33,831 bases of DNA from an uncultured Chloroflexota bacterium (GTDB lineage: Bacteria; Chloroflexota; Dehalococcoidia; UBA3495). This document shows positions 17,094 to 24,785 of the stretch, one piece after another. Position 1 is the stretch's first letter, and each line of letters opens with the position of its first letter. The notes beneath the pieces are model-generated. The model was not told where the DNA came from, did no database searches, and was given only the letters and a program-made list of their open reading frames with translations. The stretch is taken from the NCBI GenBank assembly GCA_913052545.1, contig CAJXEF010000005.1:1-33831 (forward strand), in the 5' to 3' direction. The position numbers and the translations under genes are program-made.

Positions 17094-18538
17094 TATATGT
17101 ACAACCCGGGAGATGTGTCCCTATGAGGATTCAATGACTGTGAGGATCCGTCTGGGAAAATCTTGCCTGGGTTCAAATTGTTATTGGGAGCGAAGGCGTC
17201 CCTTGTTTTTTTCATTGCGTTCATGTCCTCGGCACTAAATACTAATGGCATAAATTCCTTTTTTTCCAGGCCAATTCCATGTTCACCGCTTAGAGTTCCC
17301 CCTACTGAGGCGCAGTATTCCATTAATTCCGATGCGGCTTGCATAACTTTGTCCGATATTCCGGGTTCTCTTTCATCAAAGAGCATGCAAGGATGGAGAT
17401 TTCCGTCACCCGCATGGAAGACGTTTGCGATAGTGATTCCGTATCTTTCGCTAAGTCTCCCTACCAAGCGTAATACCTCGACCAACTTGGTTCTTGGAAC
17501 TACCCCATCCACTAAATAGTAGTTTGGAGCTATAGCTCCAAAAGATCCAAAAGCGGTTTTGCGCCCTGACCACAATTTCTCACGGTCTTCAGCTGATTCA
17601 GCTATTTTCACATCTACTGCACCGGTCTCCCAAAGAGATGCTTGTACTTCAGTATCGATTTCTTCCACCTCTTCAACTAGTCCTTCTAGTTCGACTAATA
17701 AAACTGCTCCCGCACCTTCAGGATAGCCAGCATCCATGACGCTTTGAACAGCTTTAATTGTAGTTGAATCAATCATCTCAAGAGCCGCTGGAACTATACC
17801 ATGTCCAATTATTGCAGAGACAGCTGAGCAAGCTGATTCTATATCTGGGAATACACCCAAAAAGGTCTTAACCAGCTCGGGTAATGGCAATAATCGCACT
17901 GTAATTTCTGTAGCTATTCCAAAAGTACCTTCAGAACCTATAAATGCACCTCTTAGATCGTACCCTGGCACGAATCTAGAGGGACCACCTATTTGAACAA
18001 TGGACCCATTTTCAAGTACTACCTCCATAGCGAGCACGTGGTTAGTAGTCGTCCCGTATGCTAGGCAATGAGGACCTCCAGCGTTCTCTGCTATGTTGCC
18101 GCCCAGGCTACAAGCTTTTTGACTGGATGGATCTGGTGCATATCTCATTCCTAGCTTCCTGGCTTGGTTGTCCAAATCTAGGTTGATTACTCCCGGCTCC
18201 ACAGTAGCAGTGTGGTTTTCTGTGTCGATGTTAAGGATGTGGTTCATTTTCGTAAAAACGACTTGCATGCCACCAGGTGGAGCTATTGCACCTCCACTTA
18301 GGCCGGTACCGGAGCCTCTTCCTGCTACAGGGACTCTTTCTTGGTGTGCTAACGCCAATATTTGGCTTACCTGGTCTGTAGATGATGGTAGGGCAACTAC
18401 CTCTGGGATAGATTGATCTACCGACCCATCATATTCATAGACGATCAGGTCATCTGGATGGGAAATTACATTCTCTTCACCCAAAATCGAACGTAGTCGT
18501 TCGATGAACAGCTTTTTTCTTGAATCTTCTGATTTCAT
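17093..18538 (-). CDS. glcD: Glycolate oxidase catalytic flavoprotein subunit
   Basis: GlcD has 481 residues (E. coli 499). Its N-terminal FAD-binding type 4 domain contains VAGRGSGTGLSGGA, PDPSSQKACSLGGNIAENAG, and YDLRGAFIGSEGTFGIATE. The C-terminal FAD-oxidase domain has the HAGDGNLHP motif and GEHGIGLEKKEFM, whose histidines bind metal and flavin in the 2-hydroxyacid dehydrogenase branch. Substrate may be glycolate or D-lactate; the adjacent glcE and glcF and the convergent glyoxylate-type aminotransferase favour glycolate. A strong promoter lies just upstream, and the message would begin about 5 nt before the ATG with no ribosome site visible. It is divergent from leuB. Confidence 0.93.
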   Translation of the reverse strand: MKSEDSRKKLFIERLRSILGEENVISHPDDLIVYEYDGSVDQSIPEVVALPSSTDQVSQILALAHQERVPVAGRGSGTGLSGGAIAPPGGMQVVFTKMNHILNIDTENHTATVEPGVINLDLDNQARKLGMRYAPDPSSQKACSLGGNIAENAGGPHCLAYGTTTNHVLAMEVVLENGSIVQIGGPSRFVPGYDLRGAFIGSEGTFGIATEITVRLLPLPELVKTFLGVFPDIESACSAVSAIIGHGIVPAALEMIDSTTIKAVQSVMDAGYPEGAGAVLLVELEGLVEEVEEIDTEVQASLWETGAVDVKIAESAEDREKLWSGRKTAFGSFGAIAPNYYLVDGVVPRTKLVEVLRLVGRLSERYGITIANVFHAGDGNLHPCMLFDEREPGISDKVMQAASELMEYCASVGGTLSGEHGIGLEKKEFMPLVFSAEDMNAMKKTRDAFAPNNNLNPGKIFPDGSSQSLNPHRDTSPGLYI

Positions 18539-18549
18539 AACTTATCAGG

Positions 18550-18578
18550 ATGATAGCCCAACCGGTTTCTTATGACAA
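18550..18578 (-). promoter_or_regulatory. Promoter of glcDEF, giving a near-leaderless message
   Basis: On minus, TTGTCA (18573-18578) and TATCAT (18550-18555) are 17 bp apart, an excellent sigma-70-type pair. A start 7 nt after the -10 falls near 18543, about 5 nt before the ATG. Only GATAAG lies ahead of the ATG, so there is no real ribosome site. Confidence 0.6.
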
Positions 18579-18611
18579 GCAATCTACGCTTTGCAGCAGC
18601 ATAGATTGCCT
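18577..18611. promoter_or_regulatory. Imperfect palindrome over both divergent promoters (operator candidate)
   Basis: Left arm AAGCAATCTACGCT (18577-18590) and right arm AGCATAGATTGCCT (18598-18611) pair at 12 of 14 positions, with a perfect 8-bp core GCAATCTA/TAGATTGC. The 7-nt centre holds the leuB -35, and the left arm touches the glcD -35. It could be bound by a dimeric regulator controlling both genes. No T-run follows, so it is not a terminator. Confidence 0.5.
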
Positions 18612-18618
18612 GTATACT
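18591..18618 (+). promoter_or_regulatory. Promoter of leuB
   Basis: TTGCAG (18591-18596) and TATACT (18613-18618) are 16 bp apart. Transcription would start near 18625, leaving about 70 nt of leader before the leuB ATG. Confidence 0.5.
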
Positions 18619-18694
18619 ACTGCACGAATTTTGCGGTTCAGGTAGCTAATTTTTTCAAGCTGTGTCTTAAGAATTAATGACCGGGAGGGATTCC

Positions 18695-19786
18695 ATGGAT
18701 TTCAAGATAGCTGTTCTTAGCGGAGATGGTATCGGCCCTGAAGTTACTACCGAAGGGGTTAAAGTATTGGAAGCGATTGGTCGTCAATTTGGTCATGGAT
18801 TCAGCTTAGAATATGGTGATGTTGGTGGGATTTCTATAGACAAGCATGGCACACCTCTTTCGCCGGAAGTTGCGGAGCTCGCCGGAACCTCAGATGCTGT
18901 TCTGTTTGGAGCCGTAGGGGGGCCCAAATGGGATGATCCTTCAGCTTCGATGCACCCGGAGGATGGATTGCTTCAGCTTAGGGCTCAACTGGGTGTGTTT
19001 GCCAACATAAGGCCAGTGAAAGTCTATCCTAAGCTTACCGATTCAAGTGTGTTGAAACCGGAAGTGTTGTCAGGGGTAGATATGGTGGTTGTGAGGGAAT
19101 TAACAGGGGGACTTTATTACGCCCAACCTAAGGGTCGAAATCAAACTCCCCAAGGTTGGACAGGTGTGGATACTATGCGCTACAGCGAACACGAGATAGA
19201 AAGGGTTTTGCGGGTAGGGTTCGAATTGGCGCGTGGCCGTAGGAAGAAACTTGCCTCGGTAGACAAGGCAAACGTTTTAGAATGTTCTCGTCTGTGGAGA
19301 CAGAAAGCTATCGAATTATCTGAAGAATACCCGGATGTAGAATTGGAACATATATTAGTTGATGCTTGTGCGATGCAATTGGTACAACAACCATCACGTT
19401 TTGACGTCATAGTATCTGAAAATACTTTTGGAGATATTTTAACGGATGAGGCAGCCGTATTGGCAGCTTCTATGGGTCTTTTACCTTCCGCAAGCTTATC
19501 TGACGTACCTGAATTCGGTGGGAGAACTCAAGGATTTTATGAACCGATCCATGGTACAGCACCTGATATAGCTGGGAAAGGCATAGCCAATCCCGCAGGT
19601 TCTATACTAAGTGTAGCTCTCATGTTGAGATATTCTCTGGGTCTTACTGAAGAGGCTGCTTGCATAGAAAGGGCAGTGGAATTAGTACTAGATTCGGGAG
19701 CCCGTACTGCAGATATATTTGTTGAAGGTACTACGCGAGTCAGTACTGTAGAGATGGGTGATAGGATAGTATCGGCTATCAATTAA
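18695..19786 (+). CDS. leuB: 3-isopropylmalate dehydrogenase
   Basis: LeuB (363 residues, normal length) oxidises and decarboxylates 3-isopropylmalate with NAD+ in leucine synthesis. It begins MDFKIAVLSGDGIGPEV and has LRAQLGVFANIRPVKVYP with the substrate arginines, RELTGGLYYAQPKGR, and SENTFGDILTDEAAVLA with the Mg2+-binding aspartates. GFYEPIHGTAPDIAGKG completes the NAD site. GGGAGGG 5 nt before the ATG at 18695 fixes the start. No leuA, leuC or leuD is nearby, so the leucine genes are scattered. It diverges from glcD, sharing an operator-like palindrome, and is followed by a cation antiporter gene after 94 nt. Confidence 0.96.
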   Translation: MDFKIAVLSGDGIGPEVTTEGVKVLEAIGRQFGHGFSLEYGDVGGISIDKHGTPLSPEVAELAGTSDAVLFGAVGGPKWDDPSASMHPEDGLLQLRAQLGVFANIRPVKVYPKLTDSSVLKPEVLSGVDMVVVRELTGGLYYAQPKGRNQTPQGWTGVDTMRYSEHEIERVLRVGFELARGRRKKLASVDKANVLECSRLWRQKAIELSEEYPDVELEHILVDACAMQLVQQPSRFDVIVSENTFGDILTDEAAVLAASMGLLPSASLSDVPEFGGRTQGFYEPIHGTAPDIAGKGIANPAGSILSVALMLRYSLGLTEEAACIERAVELVLDSGARTADIFVEGTTRVSTVEMGDRIVSAIN

Positions 19787-19880
19787 ATACGGGTTTTAGC
19801 TCTGGACTAATTAGATTTGTTTGATGACTTGAATTGACGGAATGCCAGGATTTTGCGAGAGACGTGGAGATATACAATAC

Positions 19881-20936
19881 ATGAGTAGTGCATTGGTCGT
19901 CCCTGTGGGAATTTTCCTCGGAAGTGCTGTTGCGGTTATATATTTTGGTGCCCAACTGGCAAAATACGGAGATGCATTAGCTTCCCTGACGGGATGGGGA
20001 CGTTTGTTCGTCGGCAGCATCTTAGTCGCATTAGCGACATCTTTGCCAGAATTGTCTACGAATATTTCCGCAGTTCGACTTACTCCTCCGAATCCTGAGA
20101 TGGCATTAGGTAACGTTTTAGGCGCTAACATGGTGAACATGTTTACGTTAGCTATGGTGGCGCTTTTTTTTGGTGGGAAACGATTTTTACAACAGGTTGT
20201 CCCGGAGCAAGGATATTTAATTGTTCTTGCTGCTGTAATGACGGGATTAGCGATGTTGTTTGCGGCCGTAAGATTAGAAGTAGCGGTTTGGAATATCGGT
20301 TTGTCTTCGTTGATTTTATTGGTTGTATATATCTTAGGGATGCGGGTTGTATATATGAAACGCCCTGTGGAAGATGGAGATTCTCAGGAGATTGAAGATA
20401 CAGAGGTAACATTAAAAAAGGCATGGACCATGTTCTCCATAGTTTCTGCAGGTGTAGTTGTTGCTGGATTCTTTTTAGCCTACAGCGTAGATCAGATAGC
20501 AGATATCACGGGAGTCGCCTCTAGTACATTAGGTATATTAGCCGTATCCTTAGTAACTACAATGCCGGAGGCGGCGGCTACCATAGCAGCCGCTAGGATG
20601 GGTGCTGCGGACTTGGGGGTTGGTAACCTTTATGGTAGTTGTGTATTTAATTGCAGTATATTAGCGTTCGCTGATCCATTCTTTAGGCAGGGGATATTGG
20701 TTAATCAATCAGAACCTGCGCACTTGGTGGCGGGAGGAATAGCGGTGGTACTTATTCTGCTGGGACTAGTCCTGATACTCGGAAGAGACAAGCTACACCG
20801 GTTGATTATATGGGGAGGATTACTGGCCATGGCGGGCCTCTACCTTGCAGGTGCCGTAGTGGTAGCTACTTTGGGAGCTCCCGACCAGGATGATACATCG
20901 CTAGCTAGAAACCAATATATGCGTCTAAATTTATAA
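19881..20936 (+). CDS. CaCA family Ca2+(Na+)/cation antiporter
   Basis: The 351-residue membrane protein has about ten hydrophobic segments in two halves. The first alpha-repeat reads LVALATSLPELSTNISAVR followed by GNVLGANMVNM. The second reads AVSLVTTMPEAAATIAA followed by GNLYGSCVFN. Each repeat has the acidic residue (PE) that coordinates the cation in YrbG/NCX proteins. A short acidic cytoplasmic loop (VEDGDSQEIEDTEV) joins the halves. It likely exports Ca2+ or exchanges it with Na+ or H+. The start at 19881 gives the N-terminal helix without extra residues (GGAG 11 nt upstream); the ATG at 19842 is an alternative. It lies downstream of leuB, and no functional link is apparent. Confidence 0.88.
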   Translation: MSSALVVPVGIFLGSAVAVIYFGAQLAKYGDALASLTGWGRLFVGSILVALATSLPELSTNISAVRLTPPNPEMALGNVLGANMVNMFTLAMVALFFGGKRFLQQVVPEQGYLIVLAAVMTGLAMLFAAVRLEVAVWNIGLSSLILLVVYILGMRVVYMKRPVEDGDSQEIEDTEVTLKKAWTMFSIVSAGVVVAGFFLAYSVDQIADITGVASSTLGILAVSLVTTMPEAAATIAAARMGAADLGVGNLYGSCVFNCSILAFADPFFRQGILVNQSEPAHLVAGGIAVVLILLGLVLILGRDKLHRLIIWGGLLAMAGLYLAGAVVVATLGAPDQDDTSLARNQYMRLNL

Positions 20937-20994
20937 TAGCTCTTTGAATATTAGTTTGTTACGTAACTGGGAGACTATTTAATCTCCTAGTGTA

Positions 20995-21483
20995 TTAAAT
21001 TGTGGCACCAGCATATTGGCCAATTTCTATGAATCCACTTTCGTCTTCAGACCACGCGAATTGGGCGGAGCCAACTATTTGCTGCTGGTCTACTCCGATC
21101 ACTAATTGCTGTACAGGGTAAGCAGGACCGTCGCCCCATGGGCTAGTGGCTACTTGTCGGTCTGTGTCAGAGAGATAGGCCTTGCCATTTGGATGAGAGT
21201 GATAAATTATTAGTGCGGGGGTATCAGTATCAAAACTTTTGTTCAGATCCAAGACATCCTCTCCGGAAAACACGTAGGCTGTTTCAGCAGTTCGCTCGCT
21301 GACAGTAGGGTGGGTCCCAGAATTCTGGGCATTTATACATTTACGAACTAGGGTCGCTCTATTGTTCGATTTGTCACCGCATAACCAGCCACAGCATTCA
21401 TCAGGAAATGAATTCCTAGCTTCCTGATAAATCTGAGCTAAAATATCAGAATCCACTTTAACGGCCGTTGGAATATTCCCCAT
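20995..21483 (-). CDS. JAMM/MPN-domain zinc metalloprotease (Mov34/Mec+ type)
   Basis: The 162-residue protein has a complete JAMM centre. Glu29 lies in PDECCGWLCG, His95 and His97 in YHSHPNGKAYLS, Ser105 and Asp108 in SDTD, matching HxHPx6SxxD. Such enzymes cleave isopeptide or C-terminal peptide bonds. Bacterial stand-alone members remove cysteine from sulfur-carrier proteins (Mec/CysO) or process ubiquitin-like proteins. No ThiS/MoaD/CysO-like or E1-like gene is in the window, so the substrate is unknown. GAGGAG precedes the ATG by about 8 nt. It follows the phosphatase gene by 93 nt on the same strand. Length is near the single-domain minimum. Confidence 0.88.
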   Translation of the reverse strand: MGNIPTAVKVDSDILAQIYQEARNSFPDECCGWLCGDKSNNRATLVRKCINAQNSGTHPTVSERTAETAYVFSGEDVLDLNKSFDTDTPALIIYHSHPNGKAYLSDTDRQVATSPWGDGPAYPVQQLVIGVDQQQIVGSAQFAWSEDESGFIEIGQYAGATI

Positions 21484-21576
21484 CAGGTTACTCCTCGTGA
21501 TTTTAAGGTGATTCCAACCAGCTATAGTTAATCACACGTCGAAAATGAGTTGATAGTTCCGTCACGCCCTGGCGGT

Positions 21577-22011
21577 TTAATTAGCAATAAACTTGGCAAA
21601 TGCGTGTATTGCTTCTTCTTGAGATTTGGTTTGGATTGATCCTGGTCTCAACTGGCGTACGTAATCTATGGCTGATTGAGGTTCATACCCCGATTGTACA
21701 AAATAACAGGCTAGAATGGTTCCAGTTCTCCCAATACCGGCCGCACATGTAACTACTATTGGGCGTTCCCAGACCTCAATTTGGTCCTCTATGAACTTAA
21801 CCATCCGTTGTATTTGATCCATATCCGGAGCATTGAAATCTTGTACTGGTTCGTAAAGCTCCTCGAAACCCCAAGGATCAGTAGAAAGAGTTTGTTCTTC
21901 CATTCGTATTACAGCCTGGACTTCTTGAAGTTTTAGGAATGTTATATCTCTATTAGTAGTGGGACCTGCAGCCCCGGCTAAAGTACCTTCGATTATCCAA
22001 CTAAAATTCAT
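21577..22011 (-). CDS. Dual-specificity/tyrosine-type protein phosphatase
   Basis: The 144-residue protein has the cysteine phosphatase P-loop CAAGIGRTG (Cys89, Arg95; CX5R). Upstream is an acidic DFNAPD segment that should supply the general-acid Asp. It fits the small atypical dual-specificity group. Likely substrates are phosphotyrosine/serine proteins, but phosphoinositide- or RNA-type substrates are known in the fold. The ATG at 22011 is chosen over a TTG three codons earlier; ribosome binding is weak. A TATAAT on minus at 22127-22132 may be its promoter. The JAMM gene follows, suggesting a two-gene transcript. Confidence 0.87.
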   Translation of the reverse strand: MNFSWIIEGTLAGAAGPTTNRDITFLKLQEVQAVIRMEEQTLSTDPWGFEELYEPVQDFNAPDMDQIQRMVKFIEDQIEVWERPIVVTCAAGIGRTGTILACYFVQSGYEPQSAIDYVRQLRPGSIQTKSQEEAIHAFAKFIAN

Positions 22012-22126
22012 ATAATCCAAAGTGATATTCCGATTCCTCCGTTATCCCTAATCGGGTCTGATTTGGATAACTGATATGCCTAAAATTTGAGTTAGAGTTG
22101 TGATTACATATGATGCCTGGCCTTTT

Positions 22127-22132
22127 ATTATA
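22127..22132 (-). promoter_or_regulatory. Possible -10 (TATAAT) for the phosphatase-JAMM transcript
   Basis: The minus strand reads TATAAT here with TAGATA 17 bp upstream (22150-22155). Start near 22120 would give a leader of roughly 109 nt. Confidence 0.35.
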
Positions 22133-22168
22133 CTGACCAAGGAATCGCTTATCTAGTAGTTGAAATAC

Positions 22169-22438
22169 TTATAGTTTATTTAAACGTTCGTTTACATCTG
22201 CTTGGGAAATATTATTGATTTCGAAGCTTTTAAGCCTACTTTTTGATCCACCTACTATCGATATACAACTTTTCGGGATCGCTAAATATTTAGACAACAA
22301 AAGGATTGCCGCCTCGTTTGCTCTACCGAGATGCGGAGGTTGATTGACTAGGAGATTTAATACTCCGTCTTTGAGAGTTCCAATTTCGTTCCGGGACGAT
22401 CTTGGCTGAACTTTGATTTCCAAACGAGCAGTATTCAA
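22169..22438 (-). CDS. DUF167 (YggU-like) family protein
   Basis: With a TTG start at 22438 this gives 89 residues, normal for the family. The sequence MNTARLEIKVQPRSSRNEIG matches the conserved VxPxxxxxxI start, and the middle LLVNQPPHLGRANEAAILLL and IVGGSKSRLKSFEI are the family core. The function of DUF167/YggU is unknown; a small single-domain alpha/beta fold is known. GAGAGG lies 7 nt before the TTG. Longer in-frame starts would extend into the divergent crotonase gene without family similarity. It is divergent from that gene. Confidence 0.85.
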   Translation of the reverse strand: MNTARLEIKVQPRSSRNEIGTLKDGVLNLLVNQPPHLGRANEAAILLLSKYLAIPKSCISIVGGSKSRLKSFEINNISQADVNERLNKL

Positions 22439-22446
22439 TCGCGTAC

Positions 22447-22488
22447 CTCTCGAGGGTCCGTGTTGTTGACATAATATACTCTCGAGAG
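22447..22488. repeat. Two CTCTCGAG elements 32 bp apart
   Basis: CTCTCGAG occurs at 22447-22454 and again at 22479-22486, where it extends to the 10-bp palindrome CTCTCGAGAG. The 32-bp spacing is close to three helical turns. Both lie between the divergent DUF167 and crotonase genes, a plausible operator pair. Confidence 0.35.
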
Positions 22489-22580
22489 AAGTAAAGACAT
22501 ACCTATTCAGTAAGGGCTTAAATCTATACTTGGAACATTCTGATATAGTAAAGCCACATGTAATCAAGGCGGAGGCAGTC

Positions 22581-23360
22581 TTGGAATTCAATAACATTAT
22601 TTTGAAAATCGAGGATTCTATAGCAACGCTGAGTTTGAATCGGCCTGATGCCCTCAATGCTTTAAGTGTTGAGCTACTAAATGAATTTTATGAAGCTACT
22701 TTGCAAGTTAAAGCAGATCAGAGCGTAAAAGCCTTGTTGATTCGCGGCGAGGGTCGGGCGTTCTGTGCAGGAGCAGATCTCCTTTATTTTGAGTCAATAC
22801 TGGATGATTTGCAGTTTATGCCCGAATATGTGAATCTACTTAACAAATGTTTATCGCAATTAGAGTTGTTGCCGGTTCCTACTATAGCCTTAGTGCAAGG
22901 CTTTGCATTAGCCGGAGGGTTAGAGTTGATGTTGGCATGCGATATGGCGATAGTTGCGGAAGATGCTCGGATTGGCGATCAGCATGCCAACTATGGGTTG
23001 ATGCCTGGCGGCGGATCTACCCAAAGATTGCCTAGGCGAGTAGGGTTGCAGAGAGCTATGGAGCTTTTGACAACCGGCCGTTGGCTCTCCGGAATTGAAG
23101 CAGTTGATTGGGGGTTGGCATTAAAGGCCGCTTCCATCGACTCTCTAGAAGAAGTCGTGGCCACTCTATTGGACAGCCTTCGGAACAAAAGTCGAGTTGG
23201 TTTGAGTATGATTAAATCTGTTACATACCGGGGTCAAGACTTGTCATTGGCCGATGGTTTGGCCTTGGAAGGAATGGCTTTTGTACAGTTGTTCGCTACA
23301 TCCGACCACCCTCGTCAAGGCATAGAGGCTTTTAAGGAGAAGAAGCAACCTGACTTTTAA
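22581..23360 (+). CDS. Enoyl-CoA hydratase/isomerase family (crotonase fold)
   Basis: The 259-residue protein matches the crotonase length. The N-terminal MEFNNIILKIEDSIATLSLN leads to GEGRAFCAGADL, the first oxyanion-hole strand. QGFALAGGLELMLACD is the second, with the Glu (residue 115) equivalent to rat hydratase Glu144. The second catalytic Glu (rat Glu164, QPE) is replaced: the segment reads GDQHANYG, giving His135. So simple hydration is doubtful, and isomerase, hydrolase or decarboxylase chemistry is possible. The start is TTG at 22581, with GGAGG 5 nt upstream; a TTG at 22530 would add 17 residues unlike the family. metF follows after 98 nt. Confidence 0.87.
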   Translation: MEFNNIILKIEDSIATLSLNRPDALNALSVELLNEFYEATLQVKADQSVKALLIRGEGRAFCAGADLLYFESILDDLQFMPEYVNLLNKCLSQLELLPVPTIALVQGFALAGGLELMLACDMAIVAEDARIGDQHANYGLMPGGGSTQRLPRRVGLQRAMELLTTGRWLSGIEAVDWGLALKAASIDSLEEVVATLLDSLRNKSRVGLSMIKSVTYRGQDLSLADGLALEGMAFVQLFATSDHPRQGIEAFKEKKQPDF

Positions 23361-23388
23361 AGGCATTATTGGTGGTGTTTAGCTGCAG

Positions 23389-23414
23389 ATTAGTTATGAA
23401 TACGAGTAACTAAT
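23389..23414 (+). other. 8-bp inverted repeat between crotonase and metF genes
   Basis: ATTAGTTA (23389-23396) and TAACTAAT (23407-23414) are perfect inverted repeats around a 10-nt centre. They lie 45 nt before the metF start. The stem is AT-rich and lacks an immediate T-run, so it could be a metF operator or a weak terminator. Confidence 0.4.
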
Positions 23415-23458
23415 AGTAGGAAATAAAATTTTTAATCTAAATCGTCTAGGATAACTTT

Positions 23459-24340
23459 TTGAAAATTAAGGACATACTCAAATCCAAAAGAACTATCTCA
23501 TGTGAATTTTTCCCACCGCGAGACAGTGACGGGATACCAGCGGTTCTCCGGACCGCCGGTAGGATAAGGAGCTACAATCCTGATTTTGTATCGGTTACAT
23601 ATGGGGCAGGAGGGTCGACACGTGCTTTTACCGAAGAAATAACCAGTTCATTGAAGCGAGATACTGATTTGGAAGTAATGGCACATCTAACCTGCGTAGC
23701 TCAAACCGAGGAAGAGGTTCATACCGCGTTGGTACGTCTGGATGAATTGGGTATAGAGAATGTAATAGCTTTAAGAGGAGATCCTCCTACGGGTCAGGAT
23801 AACTTCGTACCTGCCGAAGGGGGTTTTAAGCATGCTACGGAATTGCTGAGACATGTTCGAGATAACTTTGAATTTTGTCTAGCAGCAGCTTGTTACCCTG
23901 AGGGCCACGTTGAATCGTCTGATTTAATAACTGACATGAATTACGTGAAGATGAAAGTTGAGAATGGGGCTGATTTCTTGGTTACCCAGTTATTTTATGA
24001 CAATCAGGATTTTTTCCGTCTCATGGAGAGGGCAGAAACTCTAGGAATAGATGTGCCAATTATAGCGGGTATATTGCCTATTTTGAACACTAACCAAATT
24101 CGTAGATTTACTTCGCTCTGCGGATCCAAGATACCTGATGAACTAGATATTCAGTTGGAAAGATACGTTGATGATGATGATGCGGTGAGAGAACTTGGCA
24201 TAGAATACGCGACTAGGCAAGTTCAGGAGCTTTGGGATCAAGGTATTGCAGGGGTGCACTTCTACGTCTTAAATCGGAATTATTCTGTATCAAAGATTTT
24301 GGATAATCTAAAATTACCAGGTCATATCAAAACCACTTGA
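23459..24340 (+). CDS. metF: 5,10-methylenetetrahydrofolate reductase
   Basis: MetF of 293 residues reduces methylene-THF to methyl-THF for methionine synthesis using FAD. Motifs are TISCEFFPPRD (catalytic Glu at residue 16), VSVTYGAGGSTR, ALRGDPP and VTQLFYDN. The C-terminal GVHFYVLNRN is also typical. Length matches E. coli MetF (296). The start codon is TTG at 23459, with AGGA 7 nt before it; there is no nearby ATG with a family fit. An inverted repeat lies 45 nt upstream. Next is acpS after 79 nt, so a one-carbon to lipid-cofactor grouping may be incidental. Confidence 0.96.
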   Translation: MKIKDILKSKRTISCEFFPPRDSDGIPAVLRTAGRIRSYNPDFVSVTYGAGGSTRAFTEEITSSLKRDTDLEVMAHLTCVAQTEEEVHTALVRLDELGIENVIALRGDPPTGQDNFVPAEGGFKHATELLRHVRDNFEFCLAAACYPEGHVESSDLITDMNYVKMKVENGADFLVTQLFYDNQDFFRLMERAETLGIDVPIIAGILPILNTNQIRRFTSLCGSKIPDELDIQLERYVDDDDAVRELGIEYATRQVQELWDQGIAGVHFYVLNRNYSVSKILDNLKLPGHIKTT

Positions 24341-24358
24341 GGATAATAATAATATCCT
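24340..24358 (+). terminator. Small hairpin directly after metF
   Basis: AGGATA (24340-24345) and TATCCT (24353-24358) form a 6-bp stem with a 7-nt loop, starting at the last base of the metF stop. It lacks a T-run, so terminator activity is uncertain. Confidence 0.3.
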
Positions 24359-24419
24359 TGATAACAAACTTAGCTTACCTGCAAAATAGAAGTTATACGG
24401 TTTTAGGTTAGTAAGTAGT

Positions 24420-24785
24420 ATGTTTACAACTGGCGTTGACATAATAGAAATATCTCGAATTAAACTCGTCTTAGATACCTACCAGTCCCGTTTTTTAAAC
24501 CGCATATTTACAGATGGTGAAATCGCGTATTGTAGAGGCAGGGCTCCTAATTTAGCAGGGAGATTTGCTGCTAAAGAAGCGACAATGAAGGCGCTTGGTA
24601 CTGGTGTACGCGGAGTGAGTTGGAGAGATATCGAGATAGCCCGAAAAGAAAGTGGAGCCCCTTATGTGTTGCTGCATGGTCGTGCCGCTAGGCGTGCTGA
24701 GGGTTTGGCATTAAGAGATCTCGCCCTCAGTATCACGCATTCTAGAGATTACGCTGTGGCTTTTGTAGTATTGGAATGCGATTAA
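24420..24785 (+). CDS. acpS: Holo-[acyl-carrier-protein] synthase
   Basis: AcpS of 121 residues moves 4'-phosphopantetheine from CoA onto acyl carrier protein. The Mg2+ ligands are Asp7 in GVDIIEISRI and Glu53 in GRFAAKEATMKALG, both in place. SITHSRDYAVA near the C-terminus is the usual CoA-side strand. The ATG at 24420 gives the standard N-terminus; the ribosome site is poor. Its last 10 nt overlap the start of nnr, so the two are translationally coupled. acpS next to nnr is a conserved arrangement in many bacteria. Confidence 0.96.
   Translation: MFTTGVDIIEISRIKLVLDTYQSRFLNRIFTDGEIAYCRGRAPNLAGRFAAKEATMKALGTGVRGVSWRDIEIARKESGAPYVLLHGRAARRAEGLALRDLALSITHSRDYAVAFVVLECD

Noticed and set aside
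22439..22657. N-terminal extension of the DUF167 gene to 162 residues
   Set aside because: It overlaps the divergent crotonase gene, lacks family similarity, and a TTG with a good ribosome site gives the normal length.
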